NCBI GenBank assembly: GCA_947502595.1
Contig: CANNAM010000004.1
Location: 181,552-245,551 of the forward strand
Origin: an uncultured Marinicella sp.
GTDB lineage: Bacteria > Pseudomonadota > Gammaproteobacteria > Xanthomonadales > Marinicellaceae
DNA: 64,000 nt
Direction: 5' to 3'
Shown: one piece after another, positions 8,766 to 18,322 of the stretch
How the letters are laid out: every line of letters begins with the position of its first letter
How positions within the stretch are numbered: position 1 is the first letter of the stretch
Made by a program: the position numbers and the translations under genes
Notes under the pieces: generated by a model
The model's database searches: none
What the model saw: the letters and a program-made list of their open reading frames with translations, nothing else
What the model was told of the DNA's origin: nothing

Positions 8766-9834
8766 GAGGGTTGGTCCTTGACTTTTTGCCGTAAGGTTGA
8801 GGTATGCTCATTCGATCAATCAACGGTGCCGATATATTCATCAGCAATACAGCAAAAGCCACGCCATCAGGGAATGAGCCAAAGTTTCTGATTAACACCG
8901 TCAAAATCGCAACACCTGCACCAAATATAAGTTTGCCACGAAATGATGAACACCCAGAGGTAGGGTCAGTAGCTATAAAGAAAGCTGCCAACATGATGCC
9001 GCCGGAAAAGATGTGTTGTTGTGGTGACATGAAGACATCACTGTTGAACAAGTAAAAGGGTGTAGATGCAGCAATGGTGGTCATGATTACTGCGGCAGGT
9101 ACATGCCAAGTAATGATGCGTTTATACAATAAGATGGCGCCGCCAATAAACAACCAATTGGCAATCCATTCCCAGCCTAAACCACCAAAGTCACCAAAAA
9201 TGGCTTGTCCAGTCAGTTCGCTTAAAGTGAATGATTGTTGTAATCCGGTTTGGATGGCGGACAAAGGAGTGGCAGCAGTGACAGCGTCAATTTGTAATGC
9301 TGAATGACCGGTGAAAACCCACTTAAATATTTCTGCACCAGTCATGGATTGTCCAGCAACCAAGTTATCCACTAAGCCACCAGGTGGCAACCACAATGAC
9401 ATCGATTGTGGGAATGCAATCAAAATAGCACAAAAGCCCACCATGGCAGGATTAAAGATGTTGTGGCCCAAACCACCATATAAATGTTTAGCCACCACAA
9501 TGGCAAAGAACATGCCCACCACAGCCACGTACCAAGGCGCTATCGGAGATATACACAGTACAAATAACCATGCCGTGACCAATGCGCTGAGGTCGGCGAT
9601 GAATGGTTTAACCGGTTGTTTGCGCCAATGTAAACACCACCACTCGAATATATAGGCGCTGCCCACCGCCAAGCTCAGTTGGACAAGGATCCCTAAACCA
9701 AAATAATACAGGTGAGCCAAAGTAGCTGGTAACAAAGCCAAACATACCCACAGCATCACCTTTTGTACACTGATGCGTGCAGGTATGTGTGGTGCACTGC
9801 TGGTGTTTAGTTTTTGGCTGTTAGGGTTATTCAT
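8758..9834 (-). CDS. rnfD: electron transport complex subunit RnfD (FMN-bearing)
   Basis: RnfD is the large membrane subunit carrying a second covalent FMN, related to NqrB. The 358-residue protein has about nine membrane helices, the conserved GGLGHNIFNPAM segment and, at residues 186-191, TAATPL, where Thr189 sits about where E. coli RnfD attaches FMN (Thr187). The ATDPTSG stretch near residue 285 is also typical. It overlaps rnfC by 8 bp and rnfG by 8 bp, consistent with coupled translation of the complex. Confidence 0.95.
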   Translation of the reverse strand: MNNPNSQKLNTSSAPHIPARISVQKVMLWVCLALLPATLAHLYYFGLGILVQLSLAVGSAYIFEWWCLHWRKQPVKPFIADLSALVTAWLFVLCISPIAPWYVAVVGMFFAIVVAKHLYGGLGHNIFNPAMVGFCAILIAFPQSMSLWLPPGGLVDNLVAGQSMTGAEIFKWVFTGHSALQIDAVTAATPLSAIQTGLQQSFTLSELTGQAIFGDFGGLGWEWIANWLFIGGAILLYKRIITWHVPAAVIMTTIAASTPFYLFNSDVFMSPQQHIFSGGIMLAAFFIATDPTSGCSSFRGKLIFGAGVAILTVLIRNFGSFPDGVAFAVLLMNISAPLIDRMSIPQPYGKKSRTNPHD

Positions 9835-11398
9835 CTGTTTGTTTGTTGTTTGATTGCTGTTTGATGCGGGACAGCACGGCTGAAATTTCTTTCTGAGCGG
9901 ATTTTTTATCCGCTAACTGAGCTGTTTTACTGCGTCGTTTGGCTTGCCTTTCAGCTTTGATGCGTTCCAATCTGGCTGCCCGGTCATCATGTCGCTGTTT
10001 TGCGGCTTGGGCTTTGGCCTTTTTATGATCCATGTAAGTCAACTCAGATTTTGCAAAGCGGTAAAAATCTACCAAATTGATGTGACTGGGACAAACCCAA
10101 GAACAGGCACCACATTCGATGCAATCAAAGACATGGTGGTCACGGGCTTTTTCTAAGTCATTTTGCTGGTCATTGCCATTGATGTACCACAACAGTTGTT
10201 GAGGTAGCAGCTCTTGAGGGCAAGCCTTTACACAATCACCACAGCGTATACAGGGCATGGCTTCGATTTCAGGTTTGGTGCTTTCAGCAGGCAGTGCCAA
10301 CAGGCAGTTGGTGGTTTTTTCAAGACCAATCTCAGCATGTGGCATCGCATAACCCATCATTGGCCCACCAATGACTAATTTGTCCATGGCCGTAAAGTCA
10401 CAAGCAGCTAAATTCAGCAAATAGTTAAAAGGTGTGCCAATCAAAGCCGTGTAGTTTCGAGGTTCTGCTACCACATCGCCGGTTACCGTAACCACCCGTT
10501 CTATCAACGGCTTATGCAACTCAATGGCATCATAAACCGCCTTGGCAGTCGCCACATTTTGCATGATGATACCGAGAGACAAAGGTGTTTGGCCGCTGGG
10601 TACCTCCTTTCCTGTGAGCACTTTAATTAATTGTTTTTCGCCACCGGTGGGATAAATGGTGGGGACTTTAACCACTGTGATGTGCCAGCCTTGTTGTTTC
10701 AGTTTGAGCTGTTTAATTTCAGCTTCTAAACGTTTTTTTACACCGCCAATGTTGTCTTCAATGGCAATAATGGCACGTTTGCTGTGAGCGGCTTTGAGTA
10801 ACCATAAAGTACCTTTGATGATGTCTTGTGGATGATCCAGCATCAGTCGTTCATCACAGGAAATGTATGGTTCACATTCTGCACCATTGATGATTATAGT
10901 GGTCGATGTTGGAGGTGATGATTGGTCGTATTTAACGTGGGTTGGGAAGCCTGCACCGCCCATACCGATGATGCCAGCGGCACGAATTTTTTTTATGATG
11001 GCGTTGGCTGTGCTGGGTAATTCAATGGTTTCAGGTGGTGTTACCCATTGATCTTGACCATCAGTTTGGATGCTGATACAAGCACCTGGTAGGGCATCTT
11101 GGCTGGCACTATTGGCGCTGTTTATGGCAGTGACGCGGCCGGATGTAGGTGCATGAAACACTGCACCAAATGGATGAATTGGGTAAGCAATCACTTGGCC
11201 TTTGAGTACCTTGTCGCCAATTTGAACCACTGGTTCAGAAACATGTCCTCTGTTGGCCTTTATCGAGACCAACAATTCATCGGGTATACCAGCGTGTTGT
11301 AGCGGTGCAGTGCATGACATTTTTTTGTGGTGTCGCAGCACCAAACCGCCATGAAAATGTGCCAGTGGTTGAATCAGTACATCCTGTTTTTTGCTCAT
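9827..11398 (-). CDS. rnfC: electron transport complex subunit RnfC
   Basis: RnfC is the peripheral NADH/FMN-binding subunit with two 4Fe-4S clusters. Starting at [20 protein letters not shown] the protein has 523 residues. [12 protein letters not shown] and NGAECEPYI mark the flavin/NADH part, and [12 protein letters not shown] and [12 protein letters not shown] are the two ferredoxin-like cluster motifs. The C-terminus is a short Lys/Arg/Ala-rich tail rather than the long repeat region of some enterobacterial RnfC. The frame is open to 11506, but the start is placed at 11398 because family homology begins there and it gives a 4-bp ATGA overlap with rnfB. Confidence 0.95.
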   Translation of the reverse strand: MSKKQDVLIQPLAHFHGGLVLRHHKKMSCTAPLQHAGIPDELLVSIKANRGHVSEPVVQIGDKVLKGQVIAYPIHPFGAVFHAPTSGRVTAINSANSASQDALPGACISIQTDGQDQWVTPPETIELPSTANAIIKKIRAAGIIGMGGAGFPTHVKYDQSSPPTSTTIIINGAECEPYISCDERLMLDHPQDIIKGTLWLLKAAHSKRAIIAIEDNIGGVKKRLEAEIKQLKLKQQGWHITVVKVPTIYPTGGEKQLIKVLTGKEVPSGQTPLSLGIIMQNVATAKAVYDAIELHKPLIERVVTVTGDVVAEPRNYTALIGTPFNYLLNLAACDFTAMDKLVIGGPMMGYAMPHAEIGLEKTTNCLLALPAESTKPEIEAMPCIRCGDCVKACPQELLPQQLLWYINGNDQQNDLEKARDHHVFDCIECGACSWVCPSHINLVDFYRFAKSELTYMDHKKAKAQAAKQRHDDRAARLERIKAERQAKRRSKTAQLADKKSAQKEISAVLSRIKQQSNNKQTDE

Positions 11399-11994
11399 GA
11401 CAGCACCTCTGGAAAGCCTTTGGCTTCTTGAATGGTCTGCATTAAAGCAGGCTTTTCTTTGCGCTTGATTTGTGCTGGCAATGGCGCAGGAATAGTGATG
11501 ATGCAATCAACAGGACAGGCTGGAATACACAAGTCACAACCGGTGCATTCGTCTAAAATCACTGTGTGCATGTGTTTGGCTGCGCCGACGATGGCATCAA
11601 CCGGACATACTTGGATACATTTGGTACAACCGATGCAGTCGGCTTCCACGATTTCAACCACTTGATCGAGTTCTTCAGCGCCGTTTTCAGGGTTAAGCTC
11701 AAGTATTTCAACATCCAATAATTCAGCCAGTTTTTTAATGCCTTCCTGTCCACCTGGTGGGCATTGGTTGATGGGCGCTTCCCCACTGGCGATGGCTTCA
11801 GCATAAGGTTTGCAGCCTGGGTAATTACATTGTCCACACTGGGTTTGAGGCAAGATGGCATTGATTTGTTCAACAATGGGGTTGCCTTCGACTTTGAATT
11901 TTTTCGCAACCCACACCAACAATATACCGAACACCGCAGACAAGGCCACCATGGCAGTCAATGCCAGTACCCAATAATCTAATCCATTAACCAC
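11395..11994 (-). CDS. rnfB: electron transport complex subunit RnfB
   Basis: RnfB is the iron-sulfur subunit that passes electrons into or out of the membrane part of Rnf. The 199-residue protein has one N-terminal membrane helix, a Cys-rich 4Fe-4S motif ([16 protein letters not shown]), and two bacterial ferredoxin motifs, [16 protein letters not shown] and [16 protein letters not shown]. Length is normal for gammaproteobacterial RnfB. It lies 15 bp downstream of rnfA and overlaps rnfC by 4 bp. Confidence 0.96.
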   Translation of the reverse strand: MVNGLDYWVLALTAMVALSAVFGILLVWVAKKFKVEGNPIVEQINAILPQTQCGQCNYPGCKPYAEAIASGEAPINQCPPGGQEGIKKLAELLDVEILELNPENGAEELDQVVEIVEADCIGCTKCIQVCPVDAIVGAAKHMHTVILDECTGCDLCIPACPVDCIITIPAPLPAQIKRKEKPALMQTIQEAKGFPEVLS

Positions 11995-12009
11995 AGTGAT
12001 TCCAATTGT

Positions 12010-12588
12010 TCATGATGCCATTCCAGAAAAACCCATGAATGCCAAAGACATGATGCCTGCAGTCATTAAAGCAATTGGCAAACCCCTGAATGAAGCAGGC
12101 ACATTGGCCATTTCAAGCCGTTCCCTGATGGCGGAGAATAACACCAGTACTGTTCCAAATCCTACCGCCGCGCCAAAACCAAAAAATGCCGATTCCAACA
12201 AACTATTTTGTTGTTGGACATTCAGTAGTGCCACACCTAAAACGGCACAATTGGTGGTAATCAGTGGCAGGAACAGACCCAAAACTTGGTACAACAAGGG
12301 TGATGATTTATGTAACACCATTTCAGTGACTTGTACGGTCACTGCAATGACCAGGATAAAACTCAAGGTTTTTAGGTATTCCAAGCCTAATGGGACCAGC
12401 AAGTATTCATTGACTAAATAGCTGGCAATCGATGACATGGTTAACACAAAAGCAGTGGCAAAACTCATGCCCAAAGCCGATTTGTATTGCGTCGACACCC
12501 CCATAAATGGACACAAGCCTAGGAAACGAACCAACACAAAGTTGTTCACAAATGCGGCACTGATAAATATGAGGAAGATCTCAGTCAT
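12010..12588 (-). CDS. rnfA: electron transport complex subunit RnfA
   Basis: RnfA is the second six-helix membrane subunit of Rnf, paired in inverted topology with RnfE. The 192-residue protein carries [11 protein letters not shown] in the first helix and [12 protein letters not shown] in the centre; both half-membrane Cys motifs are thought to hold a shared iron-sulfur centre in Rnf/Nqr complexes. It begins 5 bp after the metG stop, so metG and rnf are probably co-transcribed, an arrangement different from E. coli. Confidence 0.96.
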   Translation of the reverse strand: MTEIFLIFISAAFVNNFVLVRFLGLCPFMGVSTQYKSALGMSFATAFVLTMSSIASYLVNEYLLVPLGLEYLKTLSFILVIAVTVQVTEMVLHKSSPLLYQVLGLFLPLITTNCAVLGVALLNVQQQNSLLESAFFGFGAAVGFGTVLVLFSAIRERLEMANVPASFRGLPIALMTAGIMSLAFMGFSGMAS

Positions 12589-12593
12589 GTTAC

Positions 12594-14645
12594 TTACTTA
12601 ACGCGCATACCTGGTTTTGCGCCAGTATGTGGTTCTAAGATGAACAATTCATCGCCACCTGGACCAGCAGCTAAAACCATACCTTCTGAAACCCCAAAAC
12701 GCATTTTTCGTGGTGCCAAGTTGGCCACCATAACTGTGTGTTTGCCAATCAAGTCTGCAGGTTGGTAAGCCGATTTGATGCCGGCAAATACATTGCGGGT
12801 TTCACCACCCAAATCAAGGGTCAGTTGGAGTAATTTATCGGCTTTTTCCACATGTTGGGCATCAATGATTTTAACCACCCGTAAATCAGTCTGGGCAAAA
12901 GTATCAAAGTCAATTTCTGCGCTGATTGGATCGGCTGCCAATTGTCCATTAGACTGTGCTATTGCCGTGGATTGCTCAGTTGCAGCCAAATCTTGCTTAC
13001 TCTGTTCAATGATTTTTTCTAAAGTTTCAGGCTCGATGCGACTGATCAGCGGTTTGAATTTATTGATGCCGTGGCCTAACAATGGCTTTTCAATGGCAAA
13101 CCAATCATTCAAATCGACTTGTAAAAATGCTTCTGCTTTGCGGGCAGTGAATGGAATCACCGGTGCCAACCAAGTCATTAATACCCGGAACAAGTTGATG
13201 CCAGTTGAGCACACTTGATGAACTTCTTCGAGTTTAGTGTCATCCTTCACAGCCACCCAGGGTGCCATGTCAGCTATGTATTGATTGGCTTTGTCTGCCA
13301 AGGCCATGATTTGTCTGATGGCTGCGTTGTATTTGCGGTTTTCAAATAATTGAGCAATCTCACCAGAGTGGCTTATGAATTCATCATAAAGTGCTTGGTT
13401 ATGCAGTTCTTCGGATAAAGTAGAGGCGAATTTTTTCTTAATGAAGCCTGCGCACCTGGATGCTATGTTGACCACTTTGCCGACCAAGTCAGCATTTACT
13501 CGCTGTCTAAAATCGTCCATGTTCAAGTCAATATCAACCAAGCCATCAGATAATTTAGCCGCGAAATAATAGCGTAAATAATCAGGGTTCAAGTGGTCTA
13601 AGTAAGTTGAGGCCTTGATGAAGGTGCCTCTGGACTTACTCATCTTGGTGCCGTTCACTGTCAAAAATCCGTGGACAAAAATAGCATTGGGTAATTTCAT
13701 TGCTGCACCATGCAACATGGCAGGCCAAAACAGTGAATGAAAATAAAGAATGTCCTTGCCTATGAAGTGGTACATCTCGTGCTCTGTGTTGGGATCAATC
13801 CAAGGCAAGAAATCTTCACCATTTTGTTCACAAACATATTTTAAACACGCCAAATAGCCAACTGGCGCATCCATCCATACATAAAAATATTTGTCTTCTT
13901 CCTCAGGTATTTTGAAGCCAAAATAGGGTGCATCACGCGAAATGTCCCATGACTGTAAACCCGCTTCAAACCATTCGGACAATTTGTTGGTAACCTCTTC
14001 TTGAAGGCTGCCTGATGACACCCATTGTTTCAACATTGGCTCGAAATTTTTTAAATTCACAAACAAATGCTTTGACTCTTTCATCACCGGTGTAGCGCCG
14101 CTGACTACTGAAATTGGATTCTTGATCTCTGTGGAGTCGTAAGTTGAGCCACAAGATTCACAGCCATCACTGTACTGGTCCTCCGCGCCGCATTTTGGAC
14201 AACTGCCTTTAACAAAGCGATCAGGTAAGAACATGTGCTTTTCAGGGTCGAAGTACTGTTCGACAATCTTTGCTTCTATGTGGCCGGCGGCTTTCAATTT
14301 CAGGTAAATTTCTTCAACCAGTGCTTTATTCTCAGGCGAGTGGGTTGAATGGTAGTGGTCATAGGAAACGCCGAAGGCTTGTAAGTCACGCCAATGTTCT
14401 TCGCGAATGGCATCTACCAAAGCCTCTGGTGTTACGCCTTGTTTTTCTGCATTGAGCATAATGGGGGTGCCATGGGCATCATCGGCACATAAAAATTTTA
14501 CTTCATGACCCAGAGCACGCATCAATCGAGCCCAAATGTCTGACTGGCTGTGTTCAACAAAGTGGCCTAAATGTAAAGAGCCACTGGCATAAGGCAATGC
14601 CGATGTGATCAAGATTTTTCTGCTTGAATGGTTGTTGTTTTGCAT
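12594..14645 (-). CDS. metG: methionyl-tRNA synthetase
   Basis: MetG charges tRNA-Met with methionine. The 683-residue enzyme has the class I HIGH-type motif HLGH at residues 25-28, the zinc knuckle CPKCG...CESCG, and KMSKS in [13 protein letters not shown]. An anticodon-binding helical domain follows, and the C-terminal 110 residues (from [20 protein letters not shown]) are the OB-fold tRNA-binding dimerisation domain, so this is the long, E. coli-like form. It is the first gene of the block that continues into rnfA 5 bp later. Confidence 0.98.
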   Translation of the reverse strand: MQNNNHSSRKILITSALPYASGSLHLGHFVEHSQSDIWARLMRALGHEVKFLCADDAHGTPIMLNAEKQGVTPEALVDAIREEHWRDLQAFGVSYDHYHSTHSPENKALVEEIYLKLKAAGHIEAKIVEQYFDPEKHMFLPDRFVKGSCPKCGAEDQYSDGCESCGSTYDSTEIKNPISVVSGATPVMKESKHLFVNLKNFEPMLKQWVSSGSLQEEVTNKLSEWFEAGLQSWDISRDAPYFGFKIPEEEDKYFYVWMDAPVGYLACLKYVCEQNGEDFLPWIDPNTEHEMYHFIGKDILYFHSLFWPAMLHGAAMKLPNAIFVHGFLTVNGTKMSKSRGTFIKASTYLDHLNPDYLRYYFAAKLSDGLVDIDLNMDDFRQRVNADLVGKVVNIASRCAGFIKKKFASTLSEELHNQALYDEFISHSGEIAQLFENRKYNAAIRQIMALADKANQYIADMAPWVAVKDDTKLEEVHQVCSTGINLFRVLMTWLAPVIPFTARKAEAFLQVDLNDWFAIEKPLLGHGINKFKPLISRIEPETLEKIIEQSKQDLAATEQSTAIAQSNGQLAADPISAEIDFDTFAQTDLRVVKIIDAQHVEKADKLLQLTLDLGGETRNVFAGIKSAYQPADLIGKHTVMVANLAPRKMRFGVSEGMVLAAGPGGDELFILEPHTGAKPGMRVK

Positions 14646-14753
14646 GCGTTGAGGCGCTACTTTTTAAAGCGATGTATTATCTCATGAGACCGTTGAAAGG
14701 TCTATGTTTGTAAGGTTTCTGGCTGAATTTATTAGCGCCTCAGCAAAGTACCT

Positions 14754-14990
14754 CTAACTGATTAAAAAACGGTACACAGCATATCCTGACAAGCCGGCGA
14801 GTAACAGCCAGACAAATAAACGCAATTGGTGCCAAAACTCTCCATCCCAGTGGGCGGAGAATATCCGTGAAGGTGTGGGCTGAAACCAGTACTTTAAACA
14901 TGCCATTAAATCGGCGCTGTCAGTAAAAAAGTATTTAGTGGTGTATTTCAGAACTGAAATTGCGGCGATAACAGACAATATAAACTGCAT
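14754..14990 (-). CDS. small predicted membrane protein, unknown function
   Basis: A 78-residue product with a hydrophobic N-terminal stretch (FILSVIAAISVLKY) and a strong C-terminal membrane helix (LFVWLLLAGLSGYAVYRFLI), joined by a short Trp/Phe-rich loop. No family is recognised. It lies alone between metG and the GAF/PP2C gene on the same strand, fills an otherwise empty gap and has no better overlapping frame. It could be a real small membrane protein; coding status rests only on its composition and context. Confidence 0.55.
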   Translation of the reverse strand: MQFILSVIAAISVLKYTTKYFFTDSADLMACLKYWFQPTPSRIFSAHWDGEFWHQLRLFVWLLLAGLSGYAVYRFLIS

Positions 14991-15074
14991 AATAGTGAGG
15001 TGCTTGTTTGGTGTTCAATATAGTTTACCGTTATAGGTGGATTACAGTTTTGCGAAGTTTTATTCTGGGCAATC

Positions 15075-16775
15075 TTAAGCAATTTCCTTTTTCATAATCA
15101 ACAGGTTGCCATAACCGTCTTTGGGGGTGGCAAATTCCCATGAGTCCATCACATTGTCGATGAAATTGATGCCCATTTGTCCGGGTAGAGGGTTGGATAA
15201 ATCGCGTGGACGGATGGAACTGTCGTACACTTCTGGGGCAAAGTCTCGGAGGTAAAAAACCAAGGTTTTGTTTTGTTGTTTAATTTCTAACTCAATGTCT
15301 CCATCGCTGACATTTTTGTAGGCGTGTCGGATGATGTTGGTGATGGCTTCATCTAGGCTGAGTATCAGCTGTTGGCAGCACTTATCGCTGAAACCAACCT
15401 GTTCAGCTACTTGCATGATCTTGTGTCTGATTTGTTTGAGTTCACAGGCACTGGCTTTGAATTGTTCGGCCAACAGTATTTTTTCCTGTAAGTGATCACG
15501 TTTTTCTATCAACAACACCGTAGCATCATCGTTTAAGGTGTGTCTTCTTGCTGAGGTGATGAGTTTGCCAATGCGCACTTCGGGAGACTCTGATTCAATA
15601 TTCTTGATGTCTTCAATAATGCCCTCCAACTCTCTGCGTTGGTTGGATTTGTTGCGTGCATCAGTCAGTCCATCGGTGACTAAATACAAGCCACCCTGAT
15701 TAAGTTGTATGCTTTGTTGTTCAAAAGACAAGTCACTGGTTTTGATGCCCAATGGTGGTGCATCGGCGTTCCAGGTTTGAATGGTACATTCGGTGGATTT
15801 GTATATCACTGGTGGTAAGCCAGCATTGGACCAAGTCACCACGTCTGTTTTGGGGTTGTAATAACCTACTGCGGCACAAACAAATAAGCCGCGTGACGCC
15901 TTTTCACACAATTCTTTGTTGGCCTTGGCCAACCACTGGCCTGGTGGCAGTTGGTCTTTACCAATCCAGCGCAACAAGCTGCTGGCGCGCACCATCAACA
16001 TCGATGCATCCAAACCTTTGCCTGAAACATCGCCTATCAGAAAACCTACAGTACCATCATTCAAAGTGAAATAATCATAGAAGTCACCTGACACCTCATT
16101 GGCAGAGATGTTGGTGCCGACCACGGGAAATGGTGGGTTGAGACGGTTTGGCAGCAATGAACGTTGTAGCCTTCGGGCCAATGTAAGTTCTTTTTTGATG
16201 CGTTTTTGCTCAACAAAATTCAAGGTAAATCGGGCGTTTTGCACGGCCAATGAGATGGGGGTTGCCAATAATCGCAAGATGTCGCTGTCCCGAGTCTGGA
16301 ACAACTGCTCATCCAGCTTGTTCAGCACTTGTAATACGCCGATGGTCTTGCCCTTTATGATCAATGGTGTGCATAATACTGAACGGGTTTGGAAGCCGGT
16401 CAATGAATCGACGTGGCAAATAAAGTCTGCGTCTTTTTGTGCATCAATAATCATTTGGCTTTCGCCGCTCATGAAAGTTCGCCCAACAATACCATGGTTG
16501 GTGTTGATGGCCATATCAGTTACATCAACAGGACCTGCACTGGCCCGACAGATTAAGTTTTCATTGTCTCTATCAACCAGAAATATACTGGCGGCCTCGG
16601 CATCCATGTAAGTTTTGATGCGTTTAACAGCACGACGCAGAATGTCGTTAATGTCCATGGACATAACAAAGTCCTGACTTAAGTCGGCTAACAGCGTTAA
16701 TTGTTCGAGGGTGCCAGCCGATTGTTGGGTTGGATCGGCGCTGCTGTCAGTGAATAATTCGTTTTCAACTTTCAT
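15075..16775 (-). CDS. GAF / PP2C phosphatase / HATPase regulatory protein (RsbU-RsbW-like)
   Basis: A 566-residue signalling protein with three domains. Residues about 35-195 are a GAF sensor (MDAEAASIFLVDRDNENLICRAS region); about 200-415 are a SpoIIE/RsbU-type PP2C phosphatase with SGDFYDYF, GDVSGKGLDASM, VTDGLTDARN and DDATVLL carrying the metal-binding aspartates; about 430-560 are an anti-sigma-type HATPase with LSLDEAITNIIRHAYK (N-box). Phosphatase and kinase of a partner-switching pathway are thus in one chain. The partner, an STAS anti-sigma-antagonist, is not encoded nearby. It overlaps pssA by 11 bp, so the two are probably co-expressed. Confidence 0.9.
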   Translation of the reverse strand: MKVENELFTDSSADPTQQSAGTLEQLTLLADLSQDFVMSMDINDILRRAVKRIKTYMDAEAASIFLVDRDNENLICRASAGPVDVTDMAINTNHGIVGRTFMSGESQMIIDAQKDADFICHVDSLTGFQTRSVLCTPLIIKGKTIGVLQVLNKLDEQLFQTRDSDILRLLATPISLAVQNARFTLNFVEQKRIKKELTLARRLQRSLLPNRLNPPFPVVGTNISANEVSGDFYDYFTLNDGTVGFLIGDVSGKGLDASMLMVRASSLLRWIGKDQLPPGQWLAKANKELCEKASRGLFVCAAVGYYNPKTDVVTWSNAGLPPVIYKSTECTIQTWNADAPPLGIKTSDLSFEQQSIQLNQGGLYLVTDGLTDARNKSNQRRELEGIIEDIKNIESESPEVRIGKLITSARRHTLNDDATVLLIEKRDHLQEKILLAEQFKASACELKQIRHKIMQVAEQVGFSDKCCQQLILSLDEAITNIIRHAYKNVSDGDIELEIKQQNKTLVFYLRDFAPEVYDSSIRPRDLSNPLPGQMGINFIDNVMDSWEFATPKDGYGNLLIMKKEIA

Positions 16776-17592
16776 TGGACTTTTGCTTTGGTTTATCTTT
16801 GTTGGCTGATTTTTCGGTGATGGCAGTTGATTTGGCTGATTTCTTTGCCGCTCTTTTGCGTTTGATGCTGAGGGTGGTAATCAAAATACCAGAAACTGCA
16901 TAAGCTGTGAATACGACAAATAACACCCATGCAGTTTTGATGGTTAACAGCACAAAAACCAACACCAACAATAACACCCAAATAAAAGAGACATTTTCAC
17001 GAAATGGAATGGTTTTGAACGAATAATACCTGAACCGTGAAACCATCAGTAATCCAGTTAACACTGTGATAGGCAGTGCCAAATACTTTAAGTCAGCGCC
17101 GGCTAATTCTAAGTCGACACATATCCATACAAAAGCACTGATTACTGCTGCTGCTGCAGGCGACGGCAGGCCTTGAAAGTAGGCTTTGTCAATGACTCCA
17201 ATTTGGGTGTTGAACCGGGCCAAGCGCAAAGCCCCGCTGACGGCAAAAATAAATGCAGCCAACCACCCCAATTTACCCAGTACTGGGTGTACAGCGCTCA
17301 AATGTTGTAATGACCAATTGAACATCAGTAATGAGGGTGCTACCCCAAAAGAAACCAAATCTGACAGTGAATCGTATTGTTCACCAAACTCAGACTGGGT
17401 ATTGGTTAAGCGGGCAACTCGGCCATCCAATGCATCAAGCAAAGCAGCAATGAAGATGCAAAAGCAGGCCATTTCAAATTTTGCTTGAATGCCAGCGATG
17501 ATAGAGTAATAACCGGCAAATAAAGCACCAGTTGTGAATAAGTTGGGCAGTAAGTAGATGCCCTTACGTTGGTTTTTGTCTGTATCAGTCAT
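16765..17592 (-). CDS. pssA: CDP-diacylglycerol--serine O-phosphatidyltransferase
   Basis: PssA makes phosphatidylserine, the precursor of phosphatidylethanolamine, from CDP-diacylglycerol and serine. The 275-residue protein is of the membrane-embedded CDP-alcohol phosphotransferase type. The signature DGxxARx8Gx3Dx3D is complete (Asp56, Gly57, Ala60, Arg61, Gly70, Asp74, Asp78). About seven to eight membrane helices follow from LPNLFTTGALFAGYY, then a Lys-rich cytoplasmic tail of about 40 residues. This is the Bacillus-like PssA class rather than the phospholipase-D-like enzyme of E. coli. Confidence 0.94.
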   Translation of the reverse strand: MTDTDKNQRKGIYLLPNLFTTGALFAGYYSIIAGIQAKFEMACFCIFIAALLDALDGRVARLTNTQSEFGEQYDSLSDLVSFGVAPSLLMFNWSLQHLSAVHPVLGKLGWLAAFIFAVSGALRLARFNTQIGVIDKAYFQGLPSPAAAAVISAFVWICVDLELAGADLKYLALPITVLTGLLMVSRFRYYSFKTIPFRENVSFIWVLLLVLVFVLLTIKTAWVLFVVFTAYAVSGILITTLSIKRKRAAKKSAKSTAITEKSANKDKPKQKSNES

Positions 17593-17700
17593 GATTTAAT
17601 GGGTAATGGCTTTATGTTTATTGTACAAGATTAGCAGTATCAATGGTTTGATATTTGGTGTTAAAATTACCAGGATTGAGGTAAAACATTGGAGATAAGT

Positions 17701-18171
17701 ATGTATCGAGTATTACTGATCATGTTGATTGTGATGGTATCAAGTCAATTGTTGGCGCAAAAAATATATAAATGGGTGGATGAAAATGGCCAAACCCATT
17801 ACTCATCAACTAAGCCAGTAGGTCAAGAAACTGAGACGTTGAAACTAAAGAAACCACCAAAGGCCAGTCAGCAAAATACCCCCGAGCAAGCAGCTGATGA
17901 CCCAGCCAGTGCAAAAGAAAGTGAACAGACGGCTGAGGAAGCCAAAGCCGAAGCGGCTGCTGAGGAAGCGGCCAAAAAAGAATTGGCACAAGCCGATTTA
18001 ATTAACAACCGAAAACAGTGCGAATTAGCCAGAAAAAACCATGCAGCATTGAACGCTACAGTACGAGTCAGTAGAACCAATGCAAACGGTGAAACTGTCA
18101 GAATGACAGATGATGAACGTGTCAATGCTTTGAAAGAGGCACAGAAAGGCATCAAACGTTATTGCCAGTAA
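17701..18171 (+). CDS. secreted DUF4124 domain protein
   Basis: A 156-residue exported protein. MYRVLLIMLIVMVSSQLLAQ is a signal peptide, and KIYKWVDENGQTHYSSTKP is the N-terminal DUF4124 motif, found in many periplasmic proteins of Gammaproteobacteria. A low-complexity Ala/Glu/Lys stretch (about residues 60-105, coiled-coil-like) separates it from a short C-terminal region with two Cys residues that could pair. The frame can start at a TTG (17689), but the ATG at 17701 has GGAG seven bases upstream. Function unknown. Confidence 0.85.
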   Translation: MYRVLLIMLIVMVSSQLLAQKIYKWVDENGQTHYSSTKPVGQETETLKLKKPPKASQQNTPEQAADDPASAKESEQTAEEAKAEAAAEEAAKKELAQADLINNRKQCELARKNHAALNATVRVSRTNANGETVRMTDDERVNALKEAQKGIKRYCQ

Positions 18172-18322
18172 GTTGCATTCACCTGTAACGCATCATAAAA
18201 CGCGGTCAATGGTTGGGCTTACTGTGGAACTGGGTAACAGTGAATATCGCTTGGTTTACTGACTTTGTTTGCTGGCCAGTCAGCAACACCAAGCAGGTGA
18301 CGTTATCTTGCGCTTCAATTAA

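Noticed and set aside
7503..9655. Several plus-strand frames of 70-115 residues opposite rnfE, rnfG and rnfD
   Set aside because: They are antisense shadows of membrane-protein genes and have no independent features.
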